Below, piece by piece: positions 23,660-35,130 of a stretch of 64,000 nucleotides of DNA (its first letter is position 1; the number at the start of each line of letters is the position of its first letter). The stretch covers positions 98,501 through 162,500 of the forward strand of contig JAODUP010000665.1 of NCBI GenBank assembly GCA_025642065.1, in the 5' to 3' direction. This DNA is from Paralvinella palmiformis. Lineage: Eukaryota; Annelida; Polychaeta; Terebellida; Alvinellidae. Made by a program: the position numbers and the translations under genes. The notes under the pieces are model-generated. The model saw only the letters and a list, made by a program, of their open reading frames with translations, was not told the origin of the DNA and did not search any database.

Positions 23660-25493
23660 AATAAGAAATACATGAAACATTAATTATTTCTCAACCGGAT
23701 TATTGGCATCTGCCAGACATAAGGCAGGTATTTAAAAAGAAACAATGCTCAACAATAAAAACAGTATATGCTAAAGCAATTACTTAAATTTATTCAATAA
23801 AACTAAGCGCGAGCTAAAAAACTATTACTTTCCCATCTCCTAGAATTAAATAAAAACAATATAAACACGTGGTCAGTACTAAAACAAGCAATAGGTAAAC
23901 AAATAATCTAACTGGCCCCAGACTTTCAAATAAACAACAAATATATTTCAGATGAAACTGAAATAACAAATAGCTTCAATAAGTATTTTTCAAAAATTGG
24001 GAAAACCACCTCTGAAAATGTCCATAAAACGTACAAAAAAGTTAATGACTATTTGAAAACACCTCAAATAAACAGCATATTTTTGGAAACTATAGAACCA
24101 GATCAAGTCCTCGAAATCACAAACAAATTAAAACCTAAGCTTAGTACAGGTCATGATGAAATATCCTCCAAACTACTCCAGGAATCTATTGAATACATTA
24201 AATATCCATTGACACACATTATAAATAGATCAATAATTACCGGTATTGTTCCCAATCAACTGAAAATAGCTAAGGTAATTCCAATACACAAATCAGCTAA
24301 TCCCACTGAATTAAAAAACTATAGACCCATCAGCCTTCTCCCAGCTTTTCGAAAATATTTGAAAGGATAATGTATAACAAGGTAATGAGCTTCCTCAATA
24401 GTAATAATATTCTTTACAAACATCAGTATGGTTTTCTTGAGAAACACTCAACAATTCACCCAATTATACATTTATTAAATCAATGTGCATTAGCTGATAA
24501 TTCGACTCCTAAGCAAGTTACCTTATCTATTTTCTGCGACCTCTCAAAAGCATTTGATGTTATAAAGACAGACACATTATTAAATAAATTAAATTACTAC
24601 GGTATTAGGGGAGTCGCCAACAAATGGTTTGCCAGTTATCTTGTGAATAGGAAACAATATGTTCAAATCGGTAAAACGAAGTCAGATATTGAATTCATGA
24701 ACTGTGGGGTACCACAAGGATCTATCCTAGGTCCTTTGCTATACCTAATATATGTTAATGATATATCAAAATCCACAAATGCACATATATTATCTTTTGC
24801 AGACGACACTTCTTTAGTCATTAGTGATACTGATATTTCCACCTTATATCAAAGAGGAACAAATGTAGAAATGAATAACTTATTTGAATGGTTTTGTGCA
24901 AATGGTCTCTCGGTAAATAAAAACAAAACAAAATATATGGTTTTCAAAGGTGGCACAAAAAATTGGATTTTAACATCTTGGACATTTCAGTTGGTGGTAC
25001 TCATTTAGAGCAAATTGGTTCTCAATTCCAAGAGAAAACCACCAACTTTCTTGGTGTCTTTCTGGACGAGACTCTTTCATGGAAATATCATTTGATTTAC
25101 GTGAAAAATAAGATTTATCGGGCCTTATATGGCATAAAACAAGTAAAGAAATTCCTACCAAAAAAACAGTCTGAAAACTTTATACCTGGCTCTCATACAA
25201 CCATATATCTCATATGGTTTACTAATTTGGGGGAACGCCAATTCATCAATCCTTCAGAAAACTGTGTCTTTGCAGAAAGAGCTATTCGTATTATTAATAA
25301 TGCGGGTTATAACAATCATACCGATCCCTTATTCAAAAATTGTGAAATCTTAAAATTAAGTGACATGTATCAATACCACGTATGTTTGTTCATGGACGAC
25401 TTTATTAGCAAGAAACTTCCTATATCCTTCGATGGCCTATTCCGTCTAAATTCTGAGGTACAGGAAAATCGCGTGACAAGGCAATCTAGTTAG
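23660..25493 (+). pseudogene. LINE ORF2 reverse transcriptase, two or more frameshifts
   Basis: Open segments are 24053-24370, 24370-25008 and 24963-25493. Blocks in order: KVIPIHKS...NYRPISLLP (24276-24345), YGFLEKHST (24427), FCDLSKAFDVI with the first catalytic Asp (24532), GVPQGSILGPLLYLIYVND (24707-24763), FADDTSLV with the catalytic Asp pair (24799), a thumb-like region ending NKNKTKYMVFKGG, then a C-terminal domain with TNFLGVFLDE and RAIRIINNAGYNNHTDPLF. The frame change at 24355-24360 lies in a TTTT run and that near 24957 in an A6 run, so single-base indels account for both. The catalytic residues themselves are intact. The linker at 23660-24050 holds several stops. Confidence 0.85.
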
Positions 25494-25914
25494 CCATATG
25501 CATGTACCTCGATGTAACTCTGCACTATCCAGTAAGTTGCCGTTAGTCAATTTTTCCATTATATGGAACAATTGGAATAGTATCCTTTCCACTTGTATAA
25601 AAAAACTAAGAAAACACCAAAAGGTCCCATCTTAGCTACTTACTCAGCATCTGTAAAATGCAACAACCCTTATTGTTGTCAATGCACACATGTCTAGGTA
25701 ATGATATGATTCCTTGGTACCTGGTCCACATACTTCCAATACACACACGACCAGACTTGCAAATACACAAACGGCGTTTTATTGAGCTGACTATTATTAG
25801 CTATAATTGTTCGGGGCCAATGGGAAGACAGTTTCGGCTACATTGGTCCCCCAATTTCTTTATATGTAATATACTTGTACAATTGCATTATGTATACGTT
25901 ATTTGATATTGAAA

Positions 25915-25944
25915 TTGGAAATACTACTACTACTACTACTACTA
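25915..25944 (+). repeat. (TAC)n 3' tail of the CR1-like LINE
   Basis: The LINE 3' end reads GATATTGAAATTGGAAAT followed by tandem ACT triplets. The truncated copy at 57 kb has the same end followed by (ACT)n, so the short repeat is the family's own 3' terminus rather than an independent microsatellite. Confidence 0.85.
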
Positions 25945-26150
25945 CCTTGGAAGCACTATATCAAGTAATGAATGCTTTGACGACGAAATACGGAAGAGGA
26001 TGGCTTAGGCTAGTGCATGTTTCGGTCGATTACGCCAGAGACTCTTGAACAACCACCATGAGTCCATGCGGACTAAAGGCGAGATATACCGTGCAATTAT
26101 GTTGTCCATACTCCTATTCGAAGGAGGATGGACATGATTCGACATCTTCG
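25942..26150 (+). mobile_element. RTE-like LINE fragment, right half
   Basis: It continues the fragment broken at 20753: YLGSTISSNE, DDEIRKRMA, FGRLRQRLLNNHHESMRT, YRAIMLSILLFEGG, then a divergence into repeat unit B at about 26140. A stop codon (TAG at 26008) follows RKRMA. It retains the FGRLRQRL linker that the copy at 16.7 kb has lost. Confidence 0.8.
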
Positions 26151-26380
26151 AGATAAGCAATTATAATACGATATTTGGAGGAAGATATAACATAACATAA
26201 ATAAGCTTTAAGACTGGTATATTATCGCTTGTGTATTATAAGCCGTTGACGGTAATAACTGTTACGGCTGGAAACATTACGCCCGTATAGGCGTTTGGGA
26301 CAACACTTATCCTTGTATGATTGTATGACTGTGGTACTTCTGGTAGCCACATGAGCGTACACAGAACTAGTTCTGGCAGT
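26150..26380 (+). repeat. 3-kb repeat unit, copy B, right part
   Basis: Homologous to 56205-56770 of copy C: AGATATAACATAACATAAAT, CTTTAAGACT, one copy of the TATTATAAGCCGTT motif (26238), ACGCCCGTATAGG (26279) and the CTTCTGGTAGCCACATGA block (26337). Copy C has a tandem expansion of the TATTATAAGCCGTT motif that is single here. Confidence 0.8.
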
Positions 26381-26639
26381 GTGTTTAGTTCTGGTAATAG
26401 TAGTCGGTGTAAAATTGAACATGTTATTAGTAATAGTAGTTTTAGTGATTAAGGCATTTAAATTTTGGTTCCGTAGAAATGGTTCATTTAAAATATTTAT
26501 CTTAAACCTACATGTATAATTTTCATCATTTCTGTCAATAATGTGTAACTGATAGATACCGAACTTTTGACCAAATGATAAGCTTCCATATATAAAATAA
26601 ATACTTGACCTTGATTTCTAACAAACTCGATTACACCAA
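26381..26639. other. Unassigned spacer before block P, copy I
   Basis: AT-rich, with imperfect (TAG)n triplets at about 26394-26446. No gene or repeat partner was identified. Confidence 0.4.
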
Positions 26640-27785
26640 ACGTATTGTAATAACCACGTAATTTGTGAAACATATTTAAGAGTGGTAAACTACTATATGA
26701 TTAGGTCCATTTTAAAGTAACAAATTCAGTTACTACACATCAGGTGATTATTACTTCTAACTTAGATTATAATCTGATCACGTAGCGGTGCACCATTTCA
26801 TTTCCTTTGCCATTTCGTCAAGTAAATTGAGTTTGGAGATCAGTTTCTAATCGCTTGTTAAATTTACTACGACGAGCCAATTCTCAACTTACAAGATTCT
26901 ATCTGTGTGAGTCTCCGGATTTAAATGAAAATACTGATAATATGTAACACGTTTAGGATAGGTTGAGATTTTACTAGTCAAACATGAATTAATATAACTT
27001 GATGACAGCGTTATAATAATTGAAAGTTGACAAATTACTAATTTCATATTATTCAAAACTAACTGACCATTCCAGTTGTGCAGTTGAGGGAAGGCATTAT
27101 CCGTTTCATCTAAAGTAACGTCAGCATAAAAACCAAATTATTTAGGTTCAAGCAATAAATGGAGCTAATAAAATGTTTTCTAGTAATTACAAGGAAGTGC
27201 TTTTATTGTTTCATTACGATGCACAACCATCTGACAAAGAAATCAAGTATAGGGTCTATTTTAATATTGTTTCTTTGAAAGATTAAATGATTGAGAAATT
27301 AACTGACAAATCTTGAATTGATGGTTGGCTGGTTGGTTTGCTGGCTGGATGGATGGATGGGTGGGTGGAGATAGGGATATGGCGGTAGATAGCGTGGGAC
27401 GGATGAATGAACGGGTTGATGGAAGAATTAAATCCTTTGTGTTTGAGAAGTGTTCTTACATTTAGCTGTTGTATAGCGCATTTGTTTATCGTGTTTATCT
27501 CCCAGTTGTAGGTTTGAGCCGAACATTAATTCTAACTGGTGTAAAAGACACCATTACCTTTAAGGGACAATTTTTCAATCATCTTTAAAGAATATTGTGT
27601 ATGATGGATCGTCTTCTTCAGGTTTTTGATATCCAAACCTTGTGTTAATAACATAGTATTTATACATCCCTCTTAAATGATATATTGCCAATATATATAT
27701 ATATATATATATAGTCATCCTATTAATTGAAATATTACACTTATAGATTCCCTTTAAGACTTATTTGTTATGTAATTGAGAGACC
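26640..27785 (+). repeat. Block P, copy I
   Basis: Matches copies II (40735-42188) and III (58240-59430). Shared ordered landmarks with II are the ATCACGTAGCGG.GCACCATTTCATTTCCTTT region (26777), GTTTTCTAGTAATTACAAGGAAGTG-like sequence (27174), a GGTTGGC/GGATGG-rich stretch (27320-27400), GGGACGGATGAATGA (27396) and GTGTAAAAGACACCATTACC (27540). It lacks about 270 bases present in II and III just after the tRNA-like segment at 27469-27530. Contains a (AT)n run at 27692-27713. Confidence 0.8.
27469..27530 (+). other. Possible tRNA-like SINE head
   Basis: GTATAGCGCATTTGTTTA resembles a degenerate RNA polymerase III A-box region and GTAGGTTTGAGCC resembles the B-box consensus GGTTCGANNCC, spaced as in tRNA-derived SINEs. 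Copies at 41620-41662 and 58918-58975 carry the same pair followed by about 270 bases of shared sequence that could be the SINE body. No cloverleaf can be drawn with confidence, so it is not called a tRNA gene. Confidence 0.3.
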
Positions 27786-28279
27786 TGCAAGAACAGAAAC
27801 ATTGTCAATATTTATTAATGAGAATGAGAATTATATTAATGAAAAGTTAATAAGAAATAGATAGCTTCATTCAGAAACAGTCGCGCTCCGAATTATGTTT
27901 TATGATAATATAGTAAACCTTGCTACAGCCTAATGTACCTTTGTAAAGCGGTCACTGTAGCGAGGTGATCACTTTAGTGAGGGTCAACCCAAGCAATAAG
28001 CAACTCGATTAAACTTAGTTTAAATGTAAATTATGTATATGATTACATACATGCATGGATGGTTACTATATATAGTTATTTAGGTAATTTGGCATTTTAG
28101 TTATGTTATTGTTGAAAGAAATTCACAAACATTGGTACAAGACTACTTATACAAAAACATATATTTATTCTGGAATATACATAGGGTACATACAAATTCA
28201 TACAGTTTATATCAGTATATATGTTATTTACTAACTAATAAGCAGAAAATAGCAATGAAGTGAGAAAAAATCACAATTG

Positions 28280-29001
28280 TTATAACACATAAAATAGCAT
28301 TGATGTTACATGAAGTCGCAATTGTAAATAGCACAACATAGCAATTAAGTTACACACAGATAGTATTACATGGTGCAAACGATTTCTCAAAATTCTCAGC
28401 CATGTTACAACATAATGACACTGTGATGTTCTCCTTCCACAATCACTACCCTTTGGAGTAAGATTCTTATCACTAGCAGCTTTCCACAATAACCGACTTT
28501 CATCCATATGGTAAATATTTTTGTTCTCACATCGCTCAACCAAACTGGGCAAAACAACATTGAACGAACCAATAACGTCCTTATCAAAACCTTTCCTCTC
28601 CCATTGAAACTTCATATGATGGATGTTATTTCTCTGACAGAACCGATATAGCTAACCATTTTATCCCCTGAACTCATTAATGTTTAGCTTGACTGCTAAC
28701 TGAAAATATTTCTCTGGAATAAGAGGACCACACAGTAACATTATAACTAGTGATCTTAACATACCACTCCCACATCAATGTGTTCAAGTTTTCGTTGAGA
28801 GAAATTCAATTTAAACCTTTCCTTCGACAGTTCATATTTTCTTAAAATGCTGTTCCATAATCTCTATGCTTAGCCAATATTGTCTGGACTGTGCTGTTCG
28901 TGCAAGTCTTCTTTGACTTTTAAGCTGTTCTTGATGCCCTGATCAATTAATTATTTTGCATCCAAGGAAGGTTCATGACGCTTCTTACTTACAGTAACCA
29001 T
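28280..29001 (-). pseudogene. pogo/Tigger-like (DDE_1, CENP-B type) transposase, decayed
   Basis: On the minus strand the frame opens at ATG 29001 with MVTVSKKRHEPSLDAK, a basic start like the CENP-B/psq helix-turn-helix of pogo transposases, then hits stops. A 111-residue open stretch (28280-28615) begins WERKGFDKDVIGSF and carries NIYHMDESRLLWKAASDK, the family block NIYN.DETGL..R.LPD around the first catalytic Asp, followed by LTPKG. The later catalytic Asp residues are not visible. The enzyme would cut and paste the element at TA sites, but several stops and the missing C-terminal core make it dead. The flanking TIRs support the family call. Confidence 0.75.
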
Positions 29002-29599
29002 GATGGTAAATGATAATGCATAGAATAAGAACAGGAGGCATAACCTGTTCAACATACATGCAGTACTGTTATACAGGAGTTTGACATAATTCACCTTTAA
29101 CATTTGATTTGTATTGTCTTAATTTATTTAATTCAACTTCTATGAATGGAGAAACATAACAGTATAGTAACTACATTAAAACATATACAGCAACAGCACG
29201 GGGGACACAATATGTTTTAAAACAGATTATACAATAATATGGCACATATTACAATGCTCATTACAACAGATATACAACGATGTGACATAATATAATACTT
29301 ATGATGTACAAAGGCACGTGTTACGTTTTTGACCAGCAAGTACTCGCAACATCAGGGTTTAATACAATCTTCACTGAATAGCAGTATACGTAAAGAATCA
29401 ACTAAACCATTCTAGAAAATATGATTATGTCTACCATATACATTGTGAAATAAAACAACAATTTGAGAGAATCCAATTTTTGAAACCCTATCAACAATTG
29501 TACCCAGGATAATAATACTAGTTTTTACATATTCTGATAAAATCTGATAACCTATATTTTTTGTATAATTGCCTATCACAGTACTAACATTATCGAAAT
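29002..29599. other. Interior of the Tigger-like element, unassigned
   Basis: A 63-residue minus-strand frame (29412-29603) may be the C-terminal continuation of the LINE fragment, but no motif confirms it. Nothing else is seen. Confidence 0.35.
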
Positions 29600-30180
29600 T
29601 CATTGCACGTGACAGATATGTATATCGGAAACGCTTTCTTAGCCCACACCTTTGCTTTATAATGCCACTTTGTGCTCAGTTAAGAGTCGATGTTTATGAT
29701 GAACTTAAATTAACACTTTGCATGCCATAAAAAAGTGTTAGTAGACATTTTGAGTTATACAAATGAGACTTAGTATAATTCATGCCGATATTACTAACAG
29801 AACAAAACGCCCTTCTACATTTCTGTATTCTATTTTGGACAGGATCAGAGCATGCACCATTGTTAGTGAACGTTGTATCCAATATTTCCAACTTAGTAAC
29901 AGTTCCCTTTATATTATCATCTAAATGCCATATGTGTTCAGTGACAAAGCAATCAGGCTTGTAGCCAACACTCATACATTGACTCTTTTTAATGCCGAAA
30001 TTAAATTTCCACTTACCGGCATATATAGTACATATATCAATCGGGGCTTGTAATCCAGGAACTGTTGAATTATGGAAAGCTCTTGTACATTGAGTCACCC
30101 ATACGAATACCATATTTACTACAATTGAGCTCATTCATAATATCATTTATAAATATATTGAAGAACACAGGTTATGAGCT
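29600..30180 (-). pseudogene. LINE reverse transcriptase fragment inside the Tigger-like element
   Basis: Minus-strand translation across a frame change near 30100 gives FINDIMNEL, YGIRMGDSMYKSF, VPGLQAPIDICTIYAGKWKFNFG, KKSQCMSVGY, LEILDTTFTNNG and KCRRAFCSVSNIGMNY, blocks typical of a LINE palm-to-thumb region. MYKSF is where the catalytic (A/F)YADD block should follow; here about 20 residues including YADD are missing and the sequence resumes near VPGLQ. The relic is distinct in sequence from the RTE-like and CR1-like copies in this window. Confidence 0.7.
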
Positions 30181-30425
30181 ACTGATTACCTGAATCCTCT
30201 AGTAACTTTAATGCAAATGCTATTATATGTATGACCATTGTGTTTTAACACAGCGTCAAGATTGGAATACCAATTATACGTGAACCTCCAGGCAATATTA
30301 GATAATGTAGAATATAATTTATAAAACATGCCATCATGCTGGGTAACACTAATCGGATAGTATAGATAATAGGCACATGGTTGTGAGTTAACATCACTTA
30401 GTATAAGACAAACAAATGTTCACAT

Positions 30426-31087
30426 GATATAGCTGATCGACCATGGTTCAGATACTCGGCAATAATTCCATCTTTTCCAGAAGAGCAATGTTTCTTTTAA
30501 GTTAATTTATGCAGGCATCGACATTTCCAGGCAGGACCTTGTGCTGTATTATATCATTCTTCAAATCATTATACTGAGGTATACACCCCAACAAAAGAAA
30601 TTGTAATTGCAATTGCCCAAAGTTATATCAATCCAATGTACTCATAATTACAATTGTCTGATAACCAGCCCAAATATATATTTAATCCAAACTATTCAAA
30701 CCCCAGTTTGTAATAACCCTCATCAAAGCCCTTGACCATATTTATTATAACACCCATTTAAAATCAAAAGATCCTTGAAGGAGAAACACTCATTGAAGTT
30801 GCGTACAATTGATATAATCACTCCAATAAATTTAACACCATGCCCACTAACATGCAAATAGCAGTTACAACTGCATATAAGTCAGATGACAAAAGAAAAT
30901 ACAAGCAATTACTTAGAGGATTAATTAATAATTCAACCATAGGCCACTTGAGGATTCATGTAATAATTATTAATCATATAATTTGAGCTTTAGGTGCCAT
31001 AGAAATGGGTTTTTACTGCACAAATAATTATAATTAGATTTAGATTTTTAAACATGACTGTTAGTCAATATAGCGGTGTAATGTTTG
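30426..31087 (+). repeat. Right interior of the Tigger-like element shared with copy II
   Basis: Homologous to 45478-45890: TAG.TGATCGACCAT...GATACTCGGCAATAATT, CCAGGCAGGACC, the TTGTAATTGCAATTG.CCAAAG region and AATGTACTCATAATT. It shows that the transposon or its remnant was already in place before copies I and II separated. Confidence 0.75.
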
Positions 31088-31353
31088 CAATTGGAACTGC
31101 ATATAGGTGATCACTGTGGTGGGTGAGATGGTCACTGTAGCAAGGTGGCTACGGTAGTAAGGGACTGGGTATAAAGCGGCAACAAATCCAAAGGACTGTA
31201 ATTTGGCGTTCGCTTTGGTGCAATTGGAACTGCATATAGGTGATCACTGTGGTGGGTGAGATGGTCACTGTAGCAAGGTGGCTACGGTAGTAAAGGACTG
31301 GGTATAAAGCGGCAACAAATCCAAGGGACTGTAATTTGGCGTTCGCTTTGATG
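31088..31353 (+). repeat. 133-bp tandem doubling near the transposon right end
   Basis: Two nearly identical units, 31088-31220 and 31221-31353, each starting CAATTGGAACTGCATATAGG. Only scattered single-base differences separate them. Copy II carries one diverged unit at about 45898-46020, so the doubling is recent and specific to copy I. The units contain GTCACTGTAGC and GGTGGCTACGG motifs related to the terminal repeat. Confidence 0.9.
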
Positions 31354-31538
31354 AGGTGATAACTTTAGTCAGGTTTAGACTGTAGTTTATTTTTATTACA
31401 TATTGCATTGTGATGGCATGGATATCTTGACATAGATTCGTAATTGAAGGTACAACATCTCGCTATAATTTAAAACTATGATTTAGTTTGAATGGTCATC
31501 CATATCTACGTTTGCGCTTTTATTCGCTCAGACCAATA

Positions 31539-31540
<2 letters not shown>

Positions 31541-31608
<68 letters not shown>

Positions 31609-31612
31609 ATAA
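31541..31612. repeat. (TA)n microsatellite
   Basis: A pure TA run of about 55 bases followed by interrupted TA. The same position in copy II holds a TA run at 46205-46262. Confidence 0.95.
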
Positions 31613-31707
31613 TCTATCTTTACTTCAGAAAACGTATCAGTATTTCATTGTCGAGAATTGGCATACGATATATCGAATATTCTCGAAATCAGATTTACGG
31701 CGACCAA

Positions 31708-31732
31708 AGAGAGAGAGAGAGAGAGAGAGAGA
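31708..31732. repeat. (GA)n microsatellite
   Basis: A short GA run. The equivalent position in copy II is expanded to about 150 bases (46310-46456). Confidence 0.95.
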
Positions 31733-32420
31733 GGCAGCATATTTTATTTGCTTGTACAGAAATCCAATTTTTACAACTGACAATCATAAATAGCTCATAC
31801 CTAACCACTCAATCATCCTTTATCCTCATCAACTGGGGAATCTGGACTTCAAAAGAACCGATAGGAGAAGTAATGGTAGCGTAATTCGAAGGCTGTTGCT
31901 CTTATTAATCAAGTGTTTTGTCTTTCACCCTCATTCTATATCAGAAAAGGTCAGTAGCCTGAGGTGTATTGAAATCATGTTTCGACATCGCCACTACCCC
32001 AATAGCCAGTCTATCTGAAAATATACAGTAAGGTATAAAAATAGTTTTGGCATTTGGCAAAAATAGATTAGTGTAGGTATTGAGGTGGGATGAATAGACG
32101 CAAGGTTGAATGACACCAATCATGTGGCCCACTGCATTGTTTGTCCTCATCCGGTCAACTTCTATATATAACATTTAATTGGACAATGTGTTCTTAAATA
32201 TATCGCTGTTCATTGTGTGTGTTCAGTATTGCAGTTGTGCGTTATATTGTGTCCTTTTCACCGTTTGGTCATTATAGTATAAATATAAATTTGAATAGGA
32301 ATATCTTTGTGAATTGTGTATCTACCTCCACAACCTATTATGTGTTATGATCGTGACATTCTGAACATATATCAGCTATCGAATCATATTCCGCTCCTAT
32401 CATTTTGTGGAGATCTCGCT

Positions 32421-32548
32421 ATGCTGTGTGTATGTGTGTACGCGTGTGTGTGCGTGGGTGCGAACGTGCGGTCATGGGTGTGTGTACTGGCATGTATATA
32501 TGTATGTATGCGGTATGTCAGTGTGCGTGTGTGCGTGTGTGTGTGTGC

Positions 32549-32596
<48 letters not shown>
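32421..32596. repeat. Degenerate (GT)n followed by (TA)n
   Basis: Begins immediately after GAGATCTCGCTATGCTG. In copies II and III a (GT)n run begins at the same landmark, so the microsatellite is an inherited part of block Q. Confidence 0.95.
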
Positions 32597-32598
<2 letters not shown>

Positions 32599-35029
32599 CA
32601 TCCAATATGTTTATTATATAATTAACAAAAATATATAAAGTGATATCGGTTGGTTTGAAGATAATGTATGTATTCATGTAATTTAATGAAGTGTGGCGAG
32701 TTGTGTATGTCAATGCCGTCAATTTCTTGCTGACCTATTACCTATCTATATTTTCTAACACACATATTATTACTAAATAACATGTATGATTATGATAAGA
32801 GTACTGAAACTAAGACGACTTCAAGAATTTAATTTATTTAATTCGATATTTTCAGTGTCCATTTTGATGGTAGAACATGTAAAGTTAAGCAATATAAAAC
32901 ATGCACATTACTAATTAATGAATACTCTTAGTACCAATGCAAATCATGTGGAAACTATAAATTTAATGTAATGAAAATATATGAGCTACTTATTATTCCA
33001 GAGTAAGTACTTCATGGTGCCCAAAAATCGGCAACCAATTCAAAACAGTTTACGTTCAAACACTAATGTTACCATAAAATGGAAGGTATGCTTTACCTTC
33101 AGCTTACGTTTTCGGTATCTTATCTATCAAATTTTATATTTGTTATATTTATATCAACAAAACAATGACTAATTAAATACATATTATATTCTAGTATGAC
33201 ACTATCCATTTAAGGTTTAGGCTAATTTAGAAAGCTATCCCTTCATTCACATTTACCGGAAAATAATAAAAAAAACTTTATTTTAGTAATAAAAAGAGTT
33301 TCTTAAATTGTATTAATTAAGATTCCATTATCGTAGTATAGCGATTATATGTATTGGGTTGCTTAAAGTCTCAGCACAGACTAAGGATAATAATAGAATG
33401 TGGGTATTTTGTTTAATAGTTTAGCATTCTTTAATGATCCGCAAATCTATATTATGAATGGTATGACTACTACTCATCACTCAAATGCAATTTAATCAGA
33501 TTACGACATGATCCTGCTACATATTTATTCATATAACTTTTATATCTTGCAAGACATCTTAATTGCCCGGAATATTATTCAGACGCAGTTGTCATGGATT
33601 CGATAGAATCTATGTCATTTCTGGCATGATGAAAATGAATGGAATAGTGATCATAAAATAATATGTATATCACACATCAGAACCCAGGATTACCAGTAAC
33701 AAAACTACACACAAAAAGTATAGTTTTACCCATGTCAGATATTGCAAAGATTAATCAGAAAGTGTTAGGTTAAGTGCAGTTATCTAATAAATAAAGTAAC
33801 TATTTTTAAATGGAGAAAGGTTTATGTTCGTTCCGAGATACAATGAAGTAACTGGAAATCTGACTAAGGAGTTAAACAGTATATGTTCCTTTAGGGAATT
33901 CCACTTTGGTTTGATATCCTGCCAAAAGATGTATTTGTGGTATTTTGCATGAGGTCCTGCAACTCAGCAAAGTGTCTGATATGTTACCAGCTATGATACT
34001 AATTAGAACGCCTTGTATTTATTATTAAGTCAATTATTGCTTACAGTAATGGTATTTGTATGATGTGGCGTAAATAACAAATGCGCAAGAGATATAGAAC
34101 TTGCGTATAAGTGGTAGAAAATATGTATGATATAATGGAATTATATATGTTTATTTAAACAAATACTCAGACAGTTCAATAAAGTGGTATTGTGAGTTAT
34201 ATTACGCCAACGTTTAAAGTAACAAGAAAACAAAAACAATCCGGTAGAGTTCCTGTTACTTGAAACATATAGATTTTAAAAGCAAATTACATTTATTACT
34301 AAATTATGCACTTCCCATGTAAAAGGTCATAGCCCCACCACATGTAATCCGGTTTAGTCATCTTTTAGTTCTTTATTTTCCATTAGTTTGAAAAATAATC
34401 ACTTGATTTCGTGATATCTAATTATTTCATAAACACATCATGAACAGATTAAAGCACGACCAAATATGGATTACATATACAATATTTTATTAAACATATA
34501 CCTTTTCAGTAAACATCCAGTGACTACAGTTTGAGTAAATAATAAGTTGATGACATAAAGAGGCGCCATTCAACTTGATGGAAGTTGGTGTTTTGATTAT
34601 AATGTATTATTCAGTTTCACCAGGCAAATGATCTACTGACAAAGACTTGCCGCCACCATTGTAATATGAAAATAATATGTATTCGCAATTAATGCCAAAG
34701 GTGGTTGTTTTTTAGTATTTGTAGATCAACTACTTTTATCAATCAAACTAAACTAATTAATTTCAGTAGCCTACATCGGCTGAATTGAATAATATTTGAA
34801 TATGTCATAAAAATTAACCTACTCACAGTAAGAATTAACCTACTCCCAGCTTATTTATGACGAGTTAATTCAACAAGCAAACGATTAGTTTGTTTAATCG
34901 CTGAGCAGCATCAGTATACATACAGGAGTTATTAGATTTCATTAAGACACAAAGCCATATCATAATAAAATTGATTTAATTGCGTTTTTCGACAGCAACC
35001 TTGATTTTCTAATTGACTAGAAAAAAGGG

Positions 35030-35130
35030 AATGGGTGGATGGGTGGATCGATGGATGGATAGAAAGATAGACGAATGGGTGGATGTACAAATGGACGGTT
35101 GGGTTGGGTGGATGGTTAGATGGATGATAT
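35030..35130. repeat. (GGAT)n-rich degenerate minisatellite
   Basis: Imperfect GGAT/GGGT tetranucleotides. The same tract occurs in block E of copies II (48598-48690) and III (63953-64000). Confidence 0.85.

Larger units (their letters stand above)
20754..25941 (+). mobile_element. Near-full-length CR1/Jockey-like LINE nested in an RTE-like LINE
   Basis: About 5.2 kb with a 5' leader of about 280 bases, intact ORF1 (21038-21745), an 858-base inter-ORF gap, decayed ORF2 (22604-25493), a 3' UTR of about 430 bases and a (TAC)n tail. It is flanked by CTACCT at 20748-20753 and again at 25942-25947, a plausible 6-bp target-site duplication, although the second copy merges with the TAC tail. The interrupted RTE sequence reads through if the element is removed, which proves insertion. 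A 5'-truncated relative lies at 56800-57693. Assignment to the CR1/Jockey side of the LINE tree rests on the two-ORF layout and the motifs. Confidence 0.85.
27926..31382 (-). mobile_element. pogo/Tigger-like DNA transposon with TA target duplication
   Basis: The left end starts CAGCCTAATGTACCTTTG and the right end, read inwards on the minus strand, starts CAGTCTAAACCTGACT. Both then continue TAAAG...TCAC, giving imperfect terminal inverted repeats of about 30 bases. TA flanks both ends (27924-27925 and 31383-31384), as expected for the Tc1/mariner/pogo superfamily. Inside are a decayed pogo-type transposase on the minus strand, a LINE fragment and a 133-bp tandem doubling near the right end. 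Copy II keeps a right end at 46058 with the better-preserved terminus GGTTAGGCTG-TA. Confidence 0.7.

Noticed and set aside
31941..32174. 77-residue minus-strand frame
   Set aside because: The homologous segment of copy II (about 46720-46870) has indels and does not keep the frame.
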